Assembly (NCBI GenBank): GCA_947643145.1
Contig: CANRVD010000003.1
Location: 1 to 64,000, forward strand
Source of the DNA: an uncultured bacterium
GTDB lineage: Bacteria; Bacillota; Clostridia; Lachnospirales; Lachnospiraceae
DNA length: 64,000 nucleotides
Reading direction: 5' to 3'
Shown: in pieces, positions 7,955-15,498 of the stretch
Numbering within the stretch: position 1 is the stretch's first letter
Layout: each line of letters starts with the position of its first letter
Program-made: the position numbers and the translations under genes
The notes under the pieces: model-generated
The model's input: the letters and a program-made list of their open reading frames with translations, nothing else
Databases searched by the model: none
What the model was told of the DNA's origin: nothing

Positions 7955-9301
7955 GGCTGTAAAAATCCCCCGTTGCTCCCATTTTCCATGCAGATAGCGC
8001 ACCATAAAGAAAATACTTCTTACAACCCAGTCAAATATCATGGCAACCCATACGCCAAACAGTCCCATTCCCATGTATTTTCCAAAGAGGAAACCTAACA
8101 CAATCCTGCAGAACCACATGGAAAGCAGGCTTACCATCATAGTATACTTTGCATCGCTTGCCGCACGAAGTGTATTTGGCAGTGTAAAGGAAAGCGGCCA
8201 GATTACAATAGCACATATACTGTGAAATAATAAAATCTGCGCAGTCATCACAGCTGTCTCTTCTGACAGCTGATATGCCAGACTAATCAGTGGAATAACA
8301 GCTATGATTATAGCGTTGGTAAGTGCCATCGCCGCATAGGTAACAATATGCAGCTTTTTTGTATAATACCGCACTTGTTTATAATCTCCAGCACCAACAC
8401 ACTGGCTGACTACCGTAACCAGTGCCATTCCAATCGACTGTCCCGGCAAAATTGCAAAGGCTGCCACAGAATTGCTGACTGCATTTGCGGTAATCGCTAC
8501 TGTTCCAAAACTGGAAATCAGACTTAACAATACCAGCTTTCCAAGCTGAAACATACTATTCTCAACACCATTCGGAATACCTATCTGTAAAATACGCCGT
8601 ATCATATTCCAGTCTGGGCGAAAACGAAAAGGTCTGCTCAGATGAATAACCAGTGACTGCCTGCACAAAAGTATAATGATAATAACTGCCGCCACCATTC
8701 TGGAAACAAGAGTAGGAATTGCAACGCCTTCCACACCACAGTGGAATCCTAAAATCAGTATTGCATTTCCCACTACATTCACTGCATTCATCAAAATAGA
8801 CACTAACATAGATATCATGGAATTTCCCTGCACACGAAAAAGCGCCGCACCACAGTTATAAAGAGCCATAAATGGAATAGATGCCGTTACAATCATTAAA
8901 TATGTATCCGCATATTCCATAACCTGCGGTTCAATTTCACCAAATACCATATGTAATACAAACCACTTACACGCATACAGTAACAGCATAATGACAAGAG
9001 AAAAACCCGCCATAAAAATAATTAACTGTTCTCCTGCCTTACAGGCTTTCCCACCGTCACCATGCCCTAAAAACTGCCCTGCCACTACAGCTCCACCCGT
9101 TGCCAGGGCAGCAAATACACCAATTAACAGTATATTGATATTATCTACCAGGGAAACACTCGCCACCGCTTCCTCCCCTACACAGGCAACCATAATCGTA
9201 TCGGCAAGCCCCACCAAAACTGCCAGCATCTGCTCCATAATCATGGGCAGAATCAACCGGCATAAATCCTTATTCGAAAACATTAACTTCTTTTCTGTCA
9301 T
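7949..9301 (-). CDS. MATE-family multidrug/cation exporter
   Basis: The 450-residue integral membrane protein has about twelve hydrophobic segments in two similar halves, as expected for MATE antiporters, which export organic cations or metabolites using Na+ or H+. Characteristic parts are LILPMIMEQMLAVLVGLADT near the N terminus and QCVGAGDYKQ around the middle. The ATG at 9301 (MTEKKLMFSNKDLC) has GGAGG 6 nt upstream; a longer frame from 9337 does not have a better site. The gene stands alone, convergent with the aminotransferase. A short palindromic repeat (9335-9368) lies just upstream of it. Substrate cannot be told from sequence. Confidence 0.88.
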   Translation of the reverse strand: MTEKKLMFSNKDLCRLILPMIMEQMLAVLVGLADTIMVACVGEEAVASVSLVDNINILLIGVFAALATGGAVVAGQFLGHGDGGKACKAGEQLIIFMAGFSLVIMLLLYACKWFVLHMVFGEIEPQVMEYADTYLMIVTASIPFMALYNCGAALFRVQGNSMISMLVSILMNAVNVVGNAILILGFHCGVEGVAIPTLVSRMVAAVIIIILLCRQSLVIHLSRPFRFRPDWNMIRRILQIGIPNGVENSMFQLGKLVLLSLISSFGTVAITANAVSNSVAAFAILPGQSIGMALVTVVSQCVGAGDYKQVRYYTKKLHIVTYAAMALTNAIIIAVIPLISLAYQLSEETAVMTAQILLFHSICAIVIWPLSFTLPNTLRAASDAKYTMMVSLLSMWFCRIVLGFLFGKYMGMGLFGVWVAMIFDWVVRSIFFMVRYLHGKWEQRGIFTAL

Positions 9302-9334
9302 GTTAATCCTCCATGCCTCCTTCAACGGTTCAAA

Positions 9335-9368
9335 CAATAGATTGCTTCACTAGCAAACCTATTGTCAT
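9335..9368. repeat. Short palindromic repeat, second copy
   Basis: CAATAG, an inner TTGC/GCAA stem, then CTATTG and GTCAT: the same ends and trailing GTCAT as the copy at 481-514. It lies between the HD-GYP gene and the MATE gene and could form a hairpin in their transcript. Confidence 0.5.
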
Positions 9369-9409
9369 GAATAGAGATAAAAAATGCTGTTCCTCAACCT
9401 ATCCCCGTT

Positions 9410-10132
9410 CTACATCTCCCTCATCTGATATTCCTTGTCATCATCTATCATTTGAAGCATAATATCTGCAAAATAAGGGTCAAACTGTGTCCCTCTTCCC
9501 TTTTCAATTTCCTTTCTGACAACCTCCTGTGGTAAGACATCACGGTAACTTCTTTTAGATGCCATCGCATCATAGGCATCTGCAACCCCTATCAGCCGTG
9601 CCATCATAGGAATCTGCTCTCCCTTTAATCCATCCGGGTATCCGGTTCCATCATACTTTTCATGATGCCATCTGGCACCCACATCAATTCCCGGTATCTC
9701 CGAAATATTCTTTAAAATATCCCCACCAATCACCGGATGTGACTTAATTAACTGATATTCCTCCTCTGTCAGCCCGGAAGCTTTTCTGATAATCGCATCC
9801 GGAATCCCAATCTTACCGATATCATGCAGCAAGCCTGTATAATAAACATCATCCTGCTCCTGTTTTGTTCCTCCCATGCGTCTCATAATCTCTTTTGAAT
9901 ATTCTGCCACACGCAATGAGTGACCGTTTGTGTACTTATCTTTCGCATCTATGGTTCCGGCAAGCGTTTTCATAATCTGAACCGACAACCTCTCAATTTT
10001 CCGGCGTCGTTCCTCCGCCTTTCTGGTCTGCTCCCATAAAAGAATCACCGCTACACTTAAAACTACAAATATCACAATGGAAAAAACTTCCCACATCCCT
10101 GCAAAAGCCGCTAACAAAACATACAATGGCAT
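9410..10132 (-). CDS. Membrane HD-GYP cyclic-di-GMP phosphodiesterase
   Basis: The 240-residue protein has one N-terminal hydrophobic segment (about residues 15-35), a basic helical linker, and an HD-GYP domain. The metal-binding signature LLHDIGKIG is followed by HP in KSHPVIGG, then HHEKYDGTGYP, the GYP motif that distinguishes c-di-GMP phosphodiesterases, and DAYDAM. It should hydrolyse c-di-GMP at the inner face of the membrane. The ATG at 10132 has GGAGG 9 nt upstream; a TTG two codons earlier is only 3 nt from it and is less likely. The upstream hairpin of a repeat element reaches into its leader. A GGDEF cyclase at 27.2-29.1 kb could make the substrate. Confidence 0.88.
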   Translation of the reverse strand: MPLYVLLAAFAGMWEVFSIVIFVVLSVAVILLWEQTRKAEERRRKIERLSVQIMKTLAGTIDAKDKYTNGHSLRVAEYSKEIMRRMGGTKQEQDDVYYTGLLHDIGKIGIPDAIIRKASGLTEEEYQLIKSHPVIGGDILKNISEIPGIDVGARWHHEKYDGTGYPDGLKGEQIPMMARLIGVADAYDAMASKRSYRDVLPQEVVRKEIEKGRGTQFDPYFADIMLQMIDDDKEYQMREM

Positions 10133-10150
10133 ATCCAAAATCCTCCCTCT

Positions 10151-10231
10151 GCTAATTCCAGAAATCTATCATCCTCTTACATATAATTAAGGCGAATTTG
10201 CTTCATTTCTGAATTAGCCATGAATAGTAAC
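10151..10231. repeat. Half copy of the MITE-like element upstream of the HD-GYP gene
   Basis: Arms at 10151-10165 (GCTAATTC-C-AGAAAT) and 10205-10218 (ATTTCTGAATTAGC) form an inner hairpin with one bulge. GAATAGTAAC at 10222-10231 matches the right terminal repeat of the family. The left terminal repeat is missing. Confidence 0.55.
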
Positions 10232-10286
10232 TTACACCACTATATAATACCTTGATATCTTTGAACTGTCGATAGCTAATTTCTGC

Positions 10287-10315
10287 TTGACACCTAAAAT
10301 AACCATCATTATAAT
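10287..10315 (+). promoter_or_regulatory. Consensus sigma-A promoter of the binding-protein gene
   Basis: A perfect TTGACA at 10287-10292 and a perfect TATAAT at 10310-10315 are 17 bp apart. This leaves a leader of about 160 nt, most of which is a repeat element. AAAGGAGG lies at 10473-10480, 5 nt before the ATG. Confidence 0.88.
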
Positions 10316-10325
10316 ATTCGTGTAA

Positions 10326-10420
10326 TTGTTACTATTCACCGTTTCTATATTTAGTAAATAACAGTAGGTTTTTCATAGAAACCAAATCCTTTTACTCATA
10401 TATATTACCGTAAATAGTAA
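10326..10420. repeat. MITE-like element in the 5' leader of the binding-protein gene
   Basis: TTGTTACTATTCAC at 10326-10339 and TAAATAGTAA at 10411-10420 are the family ends. An inner 8-bp stem has arms GTTTCTAT (10341-10348) and ATAGAAAC (10375-10382). The element lies wholly between promoter and ribosome site, so it is transcribed as an RNA hairpin. Confidence 0.65.
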
Positions 10421-10485
10421 TATGTAACCTATCATCATATTGTAAATCTGCCAAGCAGGTTATACAACAATAAAAGGAGGACTTT

Positions 10486-11484
10486 ATGAAACTTTCTAAA
10501 AAGATTCTATCTGTCTTAACAGCTACCGCTTTAGTAGCAAGTCTGGCAGGCTGCGGCTCTAGTCAGGGTTCTGATCCCGAGCCTACCTCAGCCGCCAATA
10601 CTGCAGCTAAAAAGTACACTATCGGTATCTGTCAGTTAGTAGAACACGAAGCACTTGACGCTGCCACTAAAGGATTTACAGAAGCGTTAACAGAAATACT
10701 CGGCAAAGAAAACGTAACTTTTGATACTCAGAATGCGCAGGGTGAGTCTACAAACTGTTCTACCATCTGTAATAACTTTGTTACGAATGATGTTGACTTG
10801 ATTATGGCAAATGGAACGCTCGCCCTTCAGGCTGCTACACAGGCAACAGCAGATATTCCAATCCTTGGAACCTCTGTAACTGATTATGGTACAGCCTTAA
10901 ATATCAAAGACTGGACCGGAAAAACCGGTACAAATGTATCCGGCACATCCGACCTTGCACCGATTGACCAGCAGGAAGATATGATTTTAGAATTATTCCC
11001 GGATGCAAAAAAAGTTGGTATTATTTACTGCTCATCCGAAGCAAATTCCGCATATCAGTCTGACTTAATGAAAAAGGCATTACAGGAAGACGATATTGAA
11101 TTTAAAGAATACACTGCAGCAGATTCCAATGAAATTCAGACCGTTACAACAAATGCCTGCAACGAATGTGATGTTATTTATGTTCCAACAGACAATACAA
11201 TGGCTTCTGGAGTGCAGACTGTTAAAAATATTGTCATTCCAGCCGGTATTCCGGTAATCGCTGGTGAAGCTGGTATTTGTGCTGCCGGCGTTGCTACTCT
11301 TTCCATTGATTACTACAGCCTTGGTTATAAAACTGGTAAAATGGCATATGAAATCCTGCAAAAAGGTACAAAAGCCGGGGATATGGAAGTAGAATTTGCA
11401 GACAAATTTACTAAGATGTATAACGAAGAAAACTGTGAAGCATTAAATATTGATGCTCCGGAAGGATATGAAAAATTGCAGTAA
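10486..11484 (+). CDS. Orphan ABC substrate-binding lipoprotein, TrpX-like
   Basis: The 332-residue product starts with a lipoprotein signal peptide whose lipobox is LAGC, putting the lipidated Cys at residue 23, followed by a Ser/Ala/Pro linker. The mature part (YTIGICQLVEHEALDAATKG, then the VDLIMANGT, IPILGTSVTDYG and KVGIIYCSSEANS segments) matches the ABC_sub_bind family, which includes the tryptophan-binding TrpX. It would bind an aromatic amino acid or similar ligand outside the membrane. Unusually, no permease or ATPase gene follows; a strong terminator comes 40 bp after the stop. It has a perfect promoter and an excellent ribosome site, so high expression is likely. The trp operon in the same window makes a tryptophan link tempting but unproven. 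Confidence 0.85.
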   Translation: MKLSKKILSVLTATALVASLAGCGSSQGSDPEPTSAANTAAKKYTIGICQLVEHEALDAATKGFTEALTEILGKENVTFDTQNAQGESTNCSTICNNFVTNDVDLIMANGTLALQAATQATADIPILGTSVTDYGTALNIKDWTGKTGTNVSGTSDLAPIDQQEDMILELFPDAKKVGIIYCSSEANSAYQSDLMKKALQEDDIEFKEYTAADSNEIQTVTTNACNECDVIYVPTDNTMASGVQTVKNIVIPAGIPVIAGEAGICAAGVATLSIDYYSLGYKTGKMAYEILQKGTKAGDMEVEFADKFTKMYNEENCEALNIDAPEGYEKLQ

Positions 11485-11526
11485 ATTGCTGCACTGTAAT
11501 TTACTATGTGAAGCAAAACACCGTAA

Positions 11527-11556
11527 AAAAGGGGAATGCACCTGCATTCCCCTTTT
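11527..11556. terminator. Bidirectional Rho-independent terminator
   Basis: A 14-bp perfect stem, AAAAGGGGAATGCA with its complement, has a CC loop and T-runs on both strands. It ends the rightward binding-protein gene and overlaps the stop codon of the leftward ATPase gene (stop at 11555-11557). Confidence 0.9.
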
Positions 11557-12850
11557 ATATGCAGAATGCAGCATAAAGGGGAACTGTCTTCTTACCATCC
11601 TCAAAGCCGAAATTTTTTGCAGAAAGCTTAATTGCATACGCAGGCTTGTATGCATCTATATAGACTTTTAAACTCTTTGCTTTGGTATTATCGGCAGACT
11701 TGACTTCAATTGGAATAATCTGTCCATTGCGCTGAATGATAAAATCCACTTCCGCTCCACGTTCGGACTGCCAGTAATATGAAGTATAACCATTTATCAA
11801 AAGCTGCGTATTGACATAATTCTCAGCCATTCCACCTTTAAAATCATTTATTTCATCAACCATATAAAGAATATCGTTTGCTACTAAATCCTTCTTAGCA
11901 CAAAGCAAACCCAAATCAGAAACATAAACCTTAAACGCATCAATATTCCGGTAATTTTCAAGGGGTTTCTTTATCTGTTCCACCCTGTAAATTTGTGACA
12001 CAATTCCTGACAAAACAAGCCATTCGATTGCATTCTCAAATGCAGAAGCTCTTCCTCCTTTTTTAATCAATTTATATTGAAACCGAGTATTTTTCTTTGA
12101 AAGCTGAACAGTAATATTATCGTAAACAAGCCTGGTTTTCTTGATTTCATTCAAATTATTGTATTTACTCATATCGTTGAGATAGCTCGCAAGAATCATA
12201 TTCTGCGTGTGGCGGATAAGAATATAATCTCCTGTTTCATGAAACTGTAAAACACATTCCGGCATACCACCTACAACGAGATACTGACGATACAGCTTAA
12301 TCGCTTTTTCATGCAGTGCCGATGGCAACGGCGCATCTTTCTGAAAACACTCTTTTATCTGTCCAACCAAAGCATCCTCTCCTAATGCCAGCAAAAATTC
12401 CTCCATATCCATAGGATATAATGTTTTGATATCCACCTTGCCAACAGGAAAAGAAAATTTTGTCCTGTTTACCGCCACTCCTAACAAACTTCCTGCCACA
12501 ATAATATGATAATCAGGTGCTTCCTCGCAAAAATATTTTAACGAAGTTAATGCTTTTTCACAAAGCTGTACTTCATCAAATATAATCAATGTTTTCTCTT
12601 TCACAATTGTCTGTCCCGCAATATGAGATAAAATAGGGATTAAATACACAGGGCTAATATTCTCTTCAAACGTTTCGTTTAGCTTTGGATTCGTTTCAAA
12701 ATTGAAATACGCCACATTTTCATAATGCATGCGCCCAAACTCCAAAATAGAGTAAGTTTTCCCAACCTGCCTTGCCCCCTGCAAAATCAAAGGCTTTCGG
12801 AACTGGCTTTCTTTCCATTCTTTTAAATATGACATAATCTTTCTATACAT
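11555..12850 (-). CDS. AAA+ ATPase with C-terminal PD-(D/E)XK-like domain (DUF4143 type)
   Basis: The 431-residue protein has an N-terminal AAA_14-type ATPase domain with Walker A GARQVGKT (residues 25-32) and Walker B LIIFDEVQ, then sensor-like IIVAGSLLG. The C-terminal part is of the DUF4143 kind and contains GAEVDFI followed by IPIEVKSA, an Asp...Glu-x-Lys arrangement of PD-(D/E)XK nucleases. Proteins of this architecture are common single-gene loci in gut Firmicutes and Bacteroidetes and their function is not settled; defence or mobile-element roles have been proposed for related ATPases. The ATG at 12850 has AGAGGTGAT upstream; an earlier ATG at 12877 does not. It is monocistronic with its own promoter. 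Confidence 0.8.
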   Translation of the reverse strand: MYRKIMSYLKEWKESQFRKPLILQGARQVGKTYSILEFGRMHYENVAYFNFETNPKLNETFEENISPVYLIPILSHIAGQTIVKEKTLIIFDEVQLCEKALTSLKYFCEEAPDYHIIVAGSLLGVAVNRTKFSFPVGKVDIKTLYPMDMEEFLLALGEDALVGQIKECFQKDAPLPSALHEKAIKLYRQYLVVGGMPECVLQFHETGDYILIRHTQNMILASYLNDMSKYNNLNEIKKTRLVYDNITVQLSKKNTRFQYKLIKKGGRASAFENAIEWLVLSGIVSQIYRVEQIKKPLENYRNIDAFKVYVSDLGLLCAKKDLVANDILYMVDEINDFKGGMAENYVNTQLLINGYTSYYWQSERGAEVDFIIQRNGQIIPIEVKSADNTKAKSLKVYIDAYKPAYAIKLSAKNFGFEDGKKTVPLYAAFCI

Positions 12851-12879
12851 AATATCACCTCTTAGTAAGATATACATTT

Positions 12880-12908
12880 AGAATAGTACAGATTCGTGTC
12901 AAAATCAA
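12880..12908 (-). promoter_or_regulatory. Probable promoter of the AAA+ ATPase gene
   Basis: On the minus strand TTGATT (12908-12903) and TATTCT (12885-12880) are 17 bp apart, about 30 bp before the ATG at 12850. Confidence 0.5.
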
Positions 12909-13134
12909 TATATTCTTGTATAAAAATCACACTAAATCACATCTATTTTCTCTTGATATTTGCATTCTTCTACGTATATATTACCAATACACATAGCTAC
13001 TGCTATATCTTCTTATACCTCTACACATCTCTCCTTACATTCAGACATTCATTAATGCCTCCTGCAAGACCCGGAAAACATTATGCTTCATGTCATTCAC
13101 CCCTTATAACAATTTCCATTTAATCTTCTAAAAG
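12909..13134. other. Intergenic stretch without recognisable feature
   Basis: About 225 bp of AT-rich DNA lie between the ATPase promoter and the terminator of the leftward adhesin gene. A plus-strand frame from 12896 (75 residues) has no ribosome site and low-complexity content. No RNA gene or repeat was recognised. Confidence 0.5.
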
Positions 13135-13194
13135 CAAAAAAGGCTTCCGCCATTGAAACTTCTGATTCACAAAAGATTTCAAACAACGGAAGCC
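13135..13194 (-). terminator. Terminator of the duplicated-domain adhesin gene
   Basis: GGCTTCCG (13142-13149) pairs with CGGAAGCC (13187-13194), with an inner TTGAAA/TTTCAA pairing. On the minus strand the hairpin is followed by TTTTTTGCTTTT. It lies 44 bp after the stop at 13238. Confidence 0.85.
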
Positions 13195-13237
13195 CTCTCT
13201 TAAAATATTACCTAAGCTTTGATATGAAATTTAGAAA

Positions 13238-15277
13238 TTACTTAAAATTCTTATATCCGCTCTTCTTTAATGTCTTAACATTTGCCTTCTTTGATGTACC
13301 CTTTACTGTAATCTTCTTTGTACATCCCTTGAAAGCACCCTTCTTAGCACTTGTAAGTTTAGCCTTTAAGTTCAGTGTTGTAAGCTTTTTGCAATTTGCA
13401 AATGCTGATGCTGGAATGCTCTTAATCTTACTATTAAGAGTCACAGAAGCAGCTGCCGCACCCTTAAATGCATTCTTGCCAATCGCTGTTACATTGTATG
13501 TACCTGTGCTCTTTACTGTATTTGCTACTGTCAAGCTCTTAGCCTTCTTGCCAGCCTTTGAAAGACCAACGACTGAAACAGCACCATTTGTTCTTGTCAT
13601 AGCCTGCTTTGTTACCTTGTATACAAAGTTACCCTTTGTAAACTGCTTACCCTTTGCAGGACCAACAGGCTCATTTTCAACCTTGTTGCCAAGTCCTGAA
13701 ATTGTAAAGGTAACTTCAATACTGTCTGTTGGAACAACCTCTAAGGCATTATCTTCACCCCAGTATTTCGGTTCACTGGTAAGCTCCCAGTCTGTATACT
13801 TTGTTGCGATTGCAAATGTATAGTACTTATTGTCAGAAGCATTCTGGTATGGTAATGCAACATTCTCAAGGCCATCTACTACCTTGCCATCAATCTTAAC
13901 AGTTGCATTGGTAACCTGAACATCTGGATATGCAGCACGCTCAATATCAGTAGATACAAACAGCATGTTAAAGAAGTTAGAACCACTTAAATCAATTCCT
14001 GAAAGACTAACTGTATACTCACCATCTGCTTCTAACAATACATCATTTATCTTTGCCTCATTACTTACATCAGCACCACCAGCCTGAGTATAAGCATAAC
14101 TTGTCTTGTCATCATGTGTCTTACCCTCTTCGTACATATTACGGTAATCCCATGTACCATCCATCTGATATCCAATATATGCATGAGAACCTTCCGTTGT
14201 CCAAACACTCTCTGTAGGAGTACCTGGCTCATCTGGAGTTGAAGGCTCATCTGGTCCTGTTGGAAGGTCAGTTGCATCTGCCTTATCCTCTGCCTTAACA
14301 TATGTAATTTCTGCATTTCCCTTAGTATCTACTGTTCCCTCTGCTACAAACTGAACGGTAAACTGAACTTCAACCTTGTTAAAGTAAACATTCTGAATTT
14401 CTGCTGCCTGTGTTTTTCCCCATGCATTCAGAATCTCAATACGGCAGTCACCATCCCCACCGGAATTCGGTGCTGCTGCAACGGCATGACCGTTAAGCCA
14501 TACGCTAACATCAGAAAACTGGACAGTGCTTGATACGGCATCAAGCCCTTCGATTCTTACTGCCATATAATTTTCTGCCTTTACAGCACTGTTATATGTT
14601 GCAGATACGGTATAAGTCTTTGCTTCTGTTGCAGTGGTATCAATTGTAGCATTAACTACTGTGTCAGCAGGATTCCAGCCATTTGCATCTGATGAGACAG
14701 TTGCAACAATTGGCTTAGCCGGAGCCTCCTTGTCAGTTACTTCGCCCGTTGTAATAGCTACATGATTTTTTGTATCTGTTGTCCCCTCCGGAACAAACTT
14801 AATAGTAAATTCAACCTCTACTGTATTGAAAGATACTCCTTTTATGCTATCACTCAGAGGTGTTTTTCCCCATGCATTTACTATTTCAATACGGCAGTCA
14901 CCATCTCCACCATAATTTGGCGTTACTGCGACTCCCTTGCCATCCAGCCATACCTTTACATCCGAAAACTCAACAGTACTTGACTTTTCTTTCAAAGCAT
15001 CAATTGTCACTGCTAAAAAATTCTCTACTGTTACGGGTGTATTGTATGTATTCGACACAGTATACGTCTTTGCATCTGTTGCAGTCGTGTCAATAGTTGC
15101 TTTTACAGCATCATCAACATTCCACCCATTTACATCCGAAGAAACTGCTGCAACAATTTCTGTTGCTGCTGCATCTTCAGCGCTTGCCTTTGTTGCACCT
15201 GCGTTTGCTCCCGTTATGACCATAGCCCCGGCAAGAACAAGCGAAAATGCTTTTTTCATTGCTTTTGTCAATCTCAT
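13238..15277 (-). CDS. Secreted surface protein: duplicated beta domain plus LRR-type repeat tail
   Basis: The 679-residue protein has a signal peptide (cleavage near ATKASA-E). Two tandem copies of a ~130-residue domain follow, at about 40-175 and 190-325. Each carries VSSDxNGWN near its start, then TYTVS.TYN, VWL.G..VA..PN, GGDGDCRIEI and NAWGKT. After a DEPSTPDEPGTPTE linker comes a third unique beta domain (about 355-545). The C-terminal ~130 residues are Lys-rich BspA-like leucine-rich repeats (AIGKNAFKGAA, IPASAFANCKKL, KKGAFKGCTKK). The layout fits a carbohydrate-binding or adhesin protein held at the cell surface. The neighbouring GH5 gene encodes a very similar signal peptide, suggesting joint action on a polysaccharide. 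AAGGAGGG precedes the ATG at 15277. No catalytic residues were recognised. Confidence 0.8.
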   Translation of the reverse strand: MRLTKAMKKAFSLVLAGAMVITGANAGATKASAEDAAATEIVAAVSSDVNGWNVDDAVKATIDTTATDAKTYTVSNTYNTPVTVENFLAVTIDALKEKSSTVEFSDVKVWLDGKGVAVTPNYGGDGDCRIEIVNAWGKTPLSDSIKGVSFNTVEVEFTIKFVPEGTTDTKNHVAITTGEVTDKEAPAKPIVATVSSDANGWNPADTVVNATIDTTATEAKTYTVSATYNSAVKAENYMAVRIEGLDAVSSTVQFSDVSVWLNGHAVAAAPNSGGDGDCRIEILNAWGKTQAAEIQNVYFNKVEVQFTVQFVAEGTVDTKGNAEITYVKAEDKADATDLPTGPDEPSTPDEPGTPTESVWTTEGSHAYIGYQMDGTWDYRNMYEEGKTHDDKTSYAYTQAGGADVSNEAKINDVLLEADGEYTVSLSGIDLSGSNFFNMLFVSTDIERAAYPDVQVTNATVKIDGKVVDGLENVALPYQNASDNKYYTFAIATKYTDWELTSEPKYWGEDNALEVVPTDSIEVTFTISGLGNKVENEPVGPAKGKQFTKGNFVYKVTKQAMTRTNGAVSVVGLSKAGKKAKSLTVANTVKSTGTYNVTAIGKNAFKGAAAASVTLNSKIKSIPASAFANCKKLTTLNLKAKLTSAKKGAFKGCTKKITVKGTSKKANVKTLKKSGYKNFK

Positions 15278-15431
15278 GACTTACCCTCCTTTTATTTAAA
15301 GAAAATTAATTTCAGGAACGTTATCCTGTTCCCATACTTTACCAAATTGATTGTACCATACACCAATCTGCATTTCCAGTACAATATGTTTGAATTATTT
15401 TAGGTTTTCTTAAAGAATTCCCTTATCCCCA

Positions 15432-15477
15432 GTGTACTGTACTATTTATTTAGTGAAATACAAGCAGTATAGTACAC
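15432..15477. terminator. Hairpin after the GH5 gene, possible weak terminator
   Basis: GTGTACTgTACT (15432-15443) pairs with AGTAtAGTACAC (15466-15477), 12 bp with one mismatch. No U-run follows on either strand, so it may instead be an mRNA-stabilising structure. An extended -10 like sequence (TGG-TACAAT, minus strand, 15350-15355) follows and could start the next gene. Confidence 0.4.
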
Positions 15478-15498
15478 CAGCTTTACCTTTTCAATAAA

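Noticed and set aside
12896..13123. 75-residue plus-strand frame after the ATPase promoter
   Set aside because: Low-complexity Tyr/Phe/Ile content, no ribosome site, and no conserved pattern.
13224..13823. 199-residue plus-strand frame opposite the adhesin C terminus
   Set aside because: It is the hydrophobic-looking complement of the Lys-rich repeat tail; the minus-strand gene has signal peptide, ribosome site and terminator.
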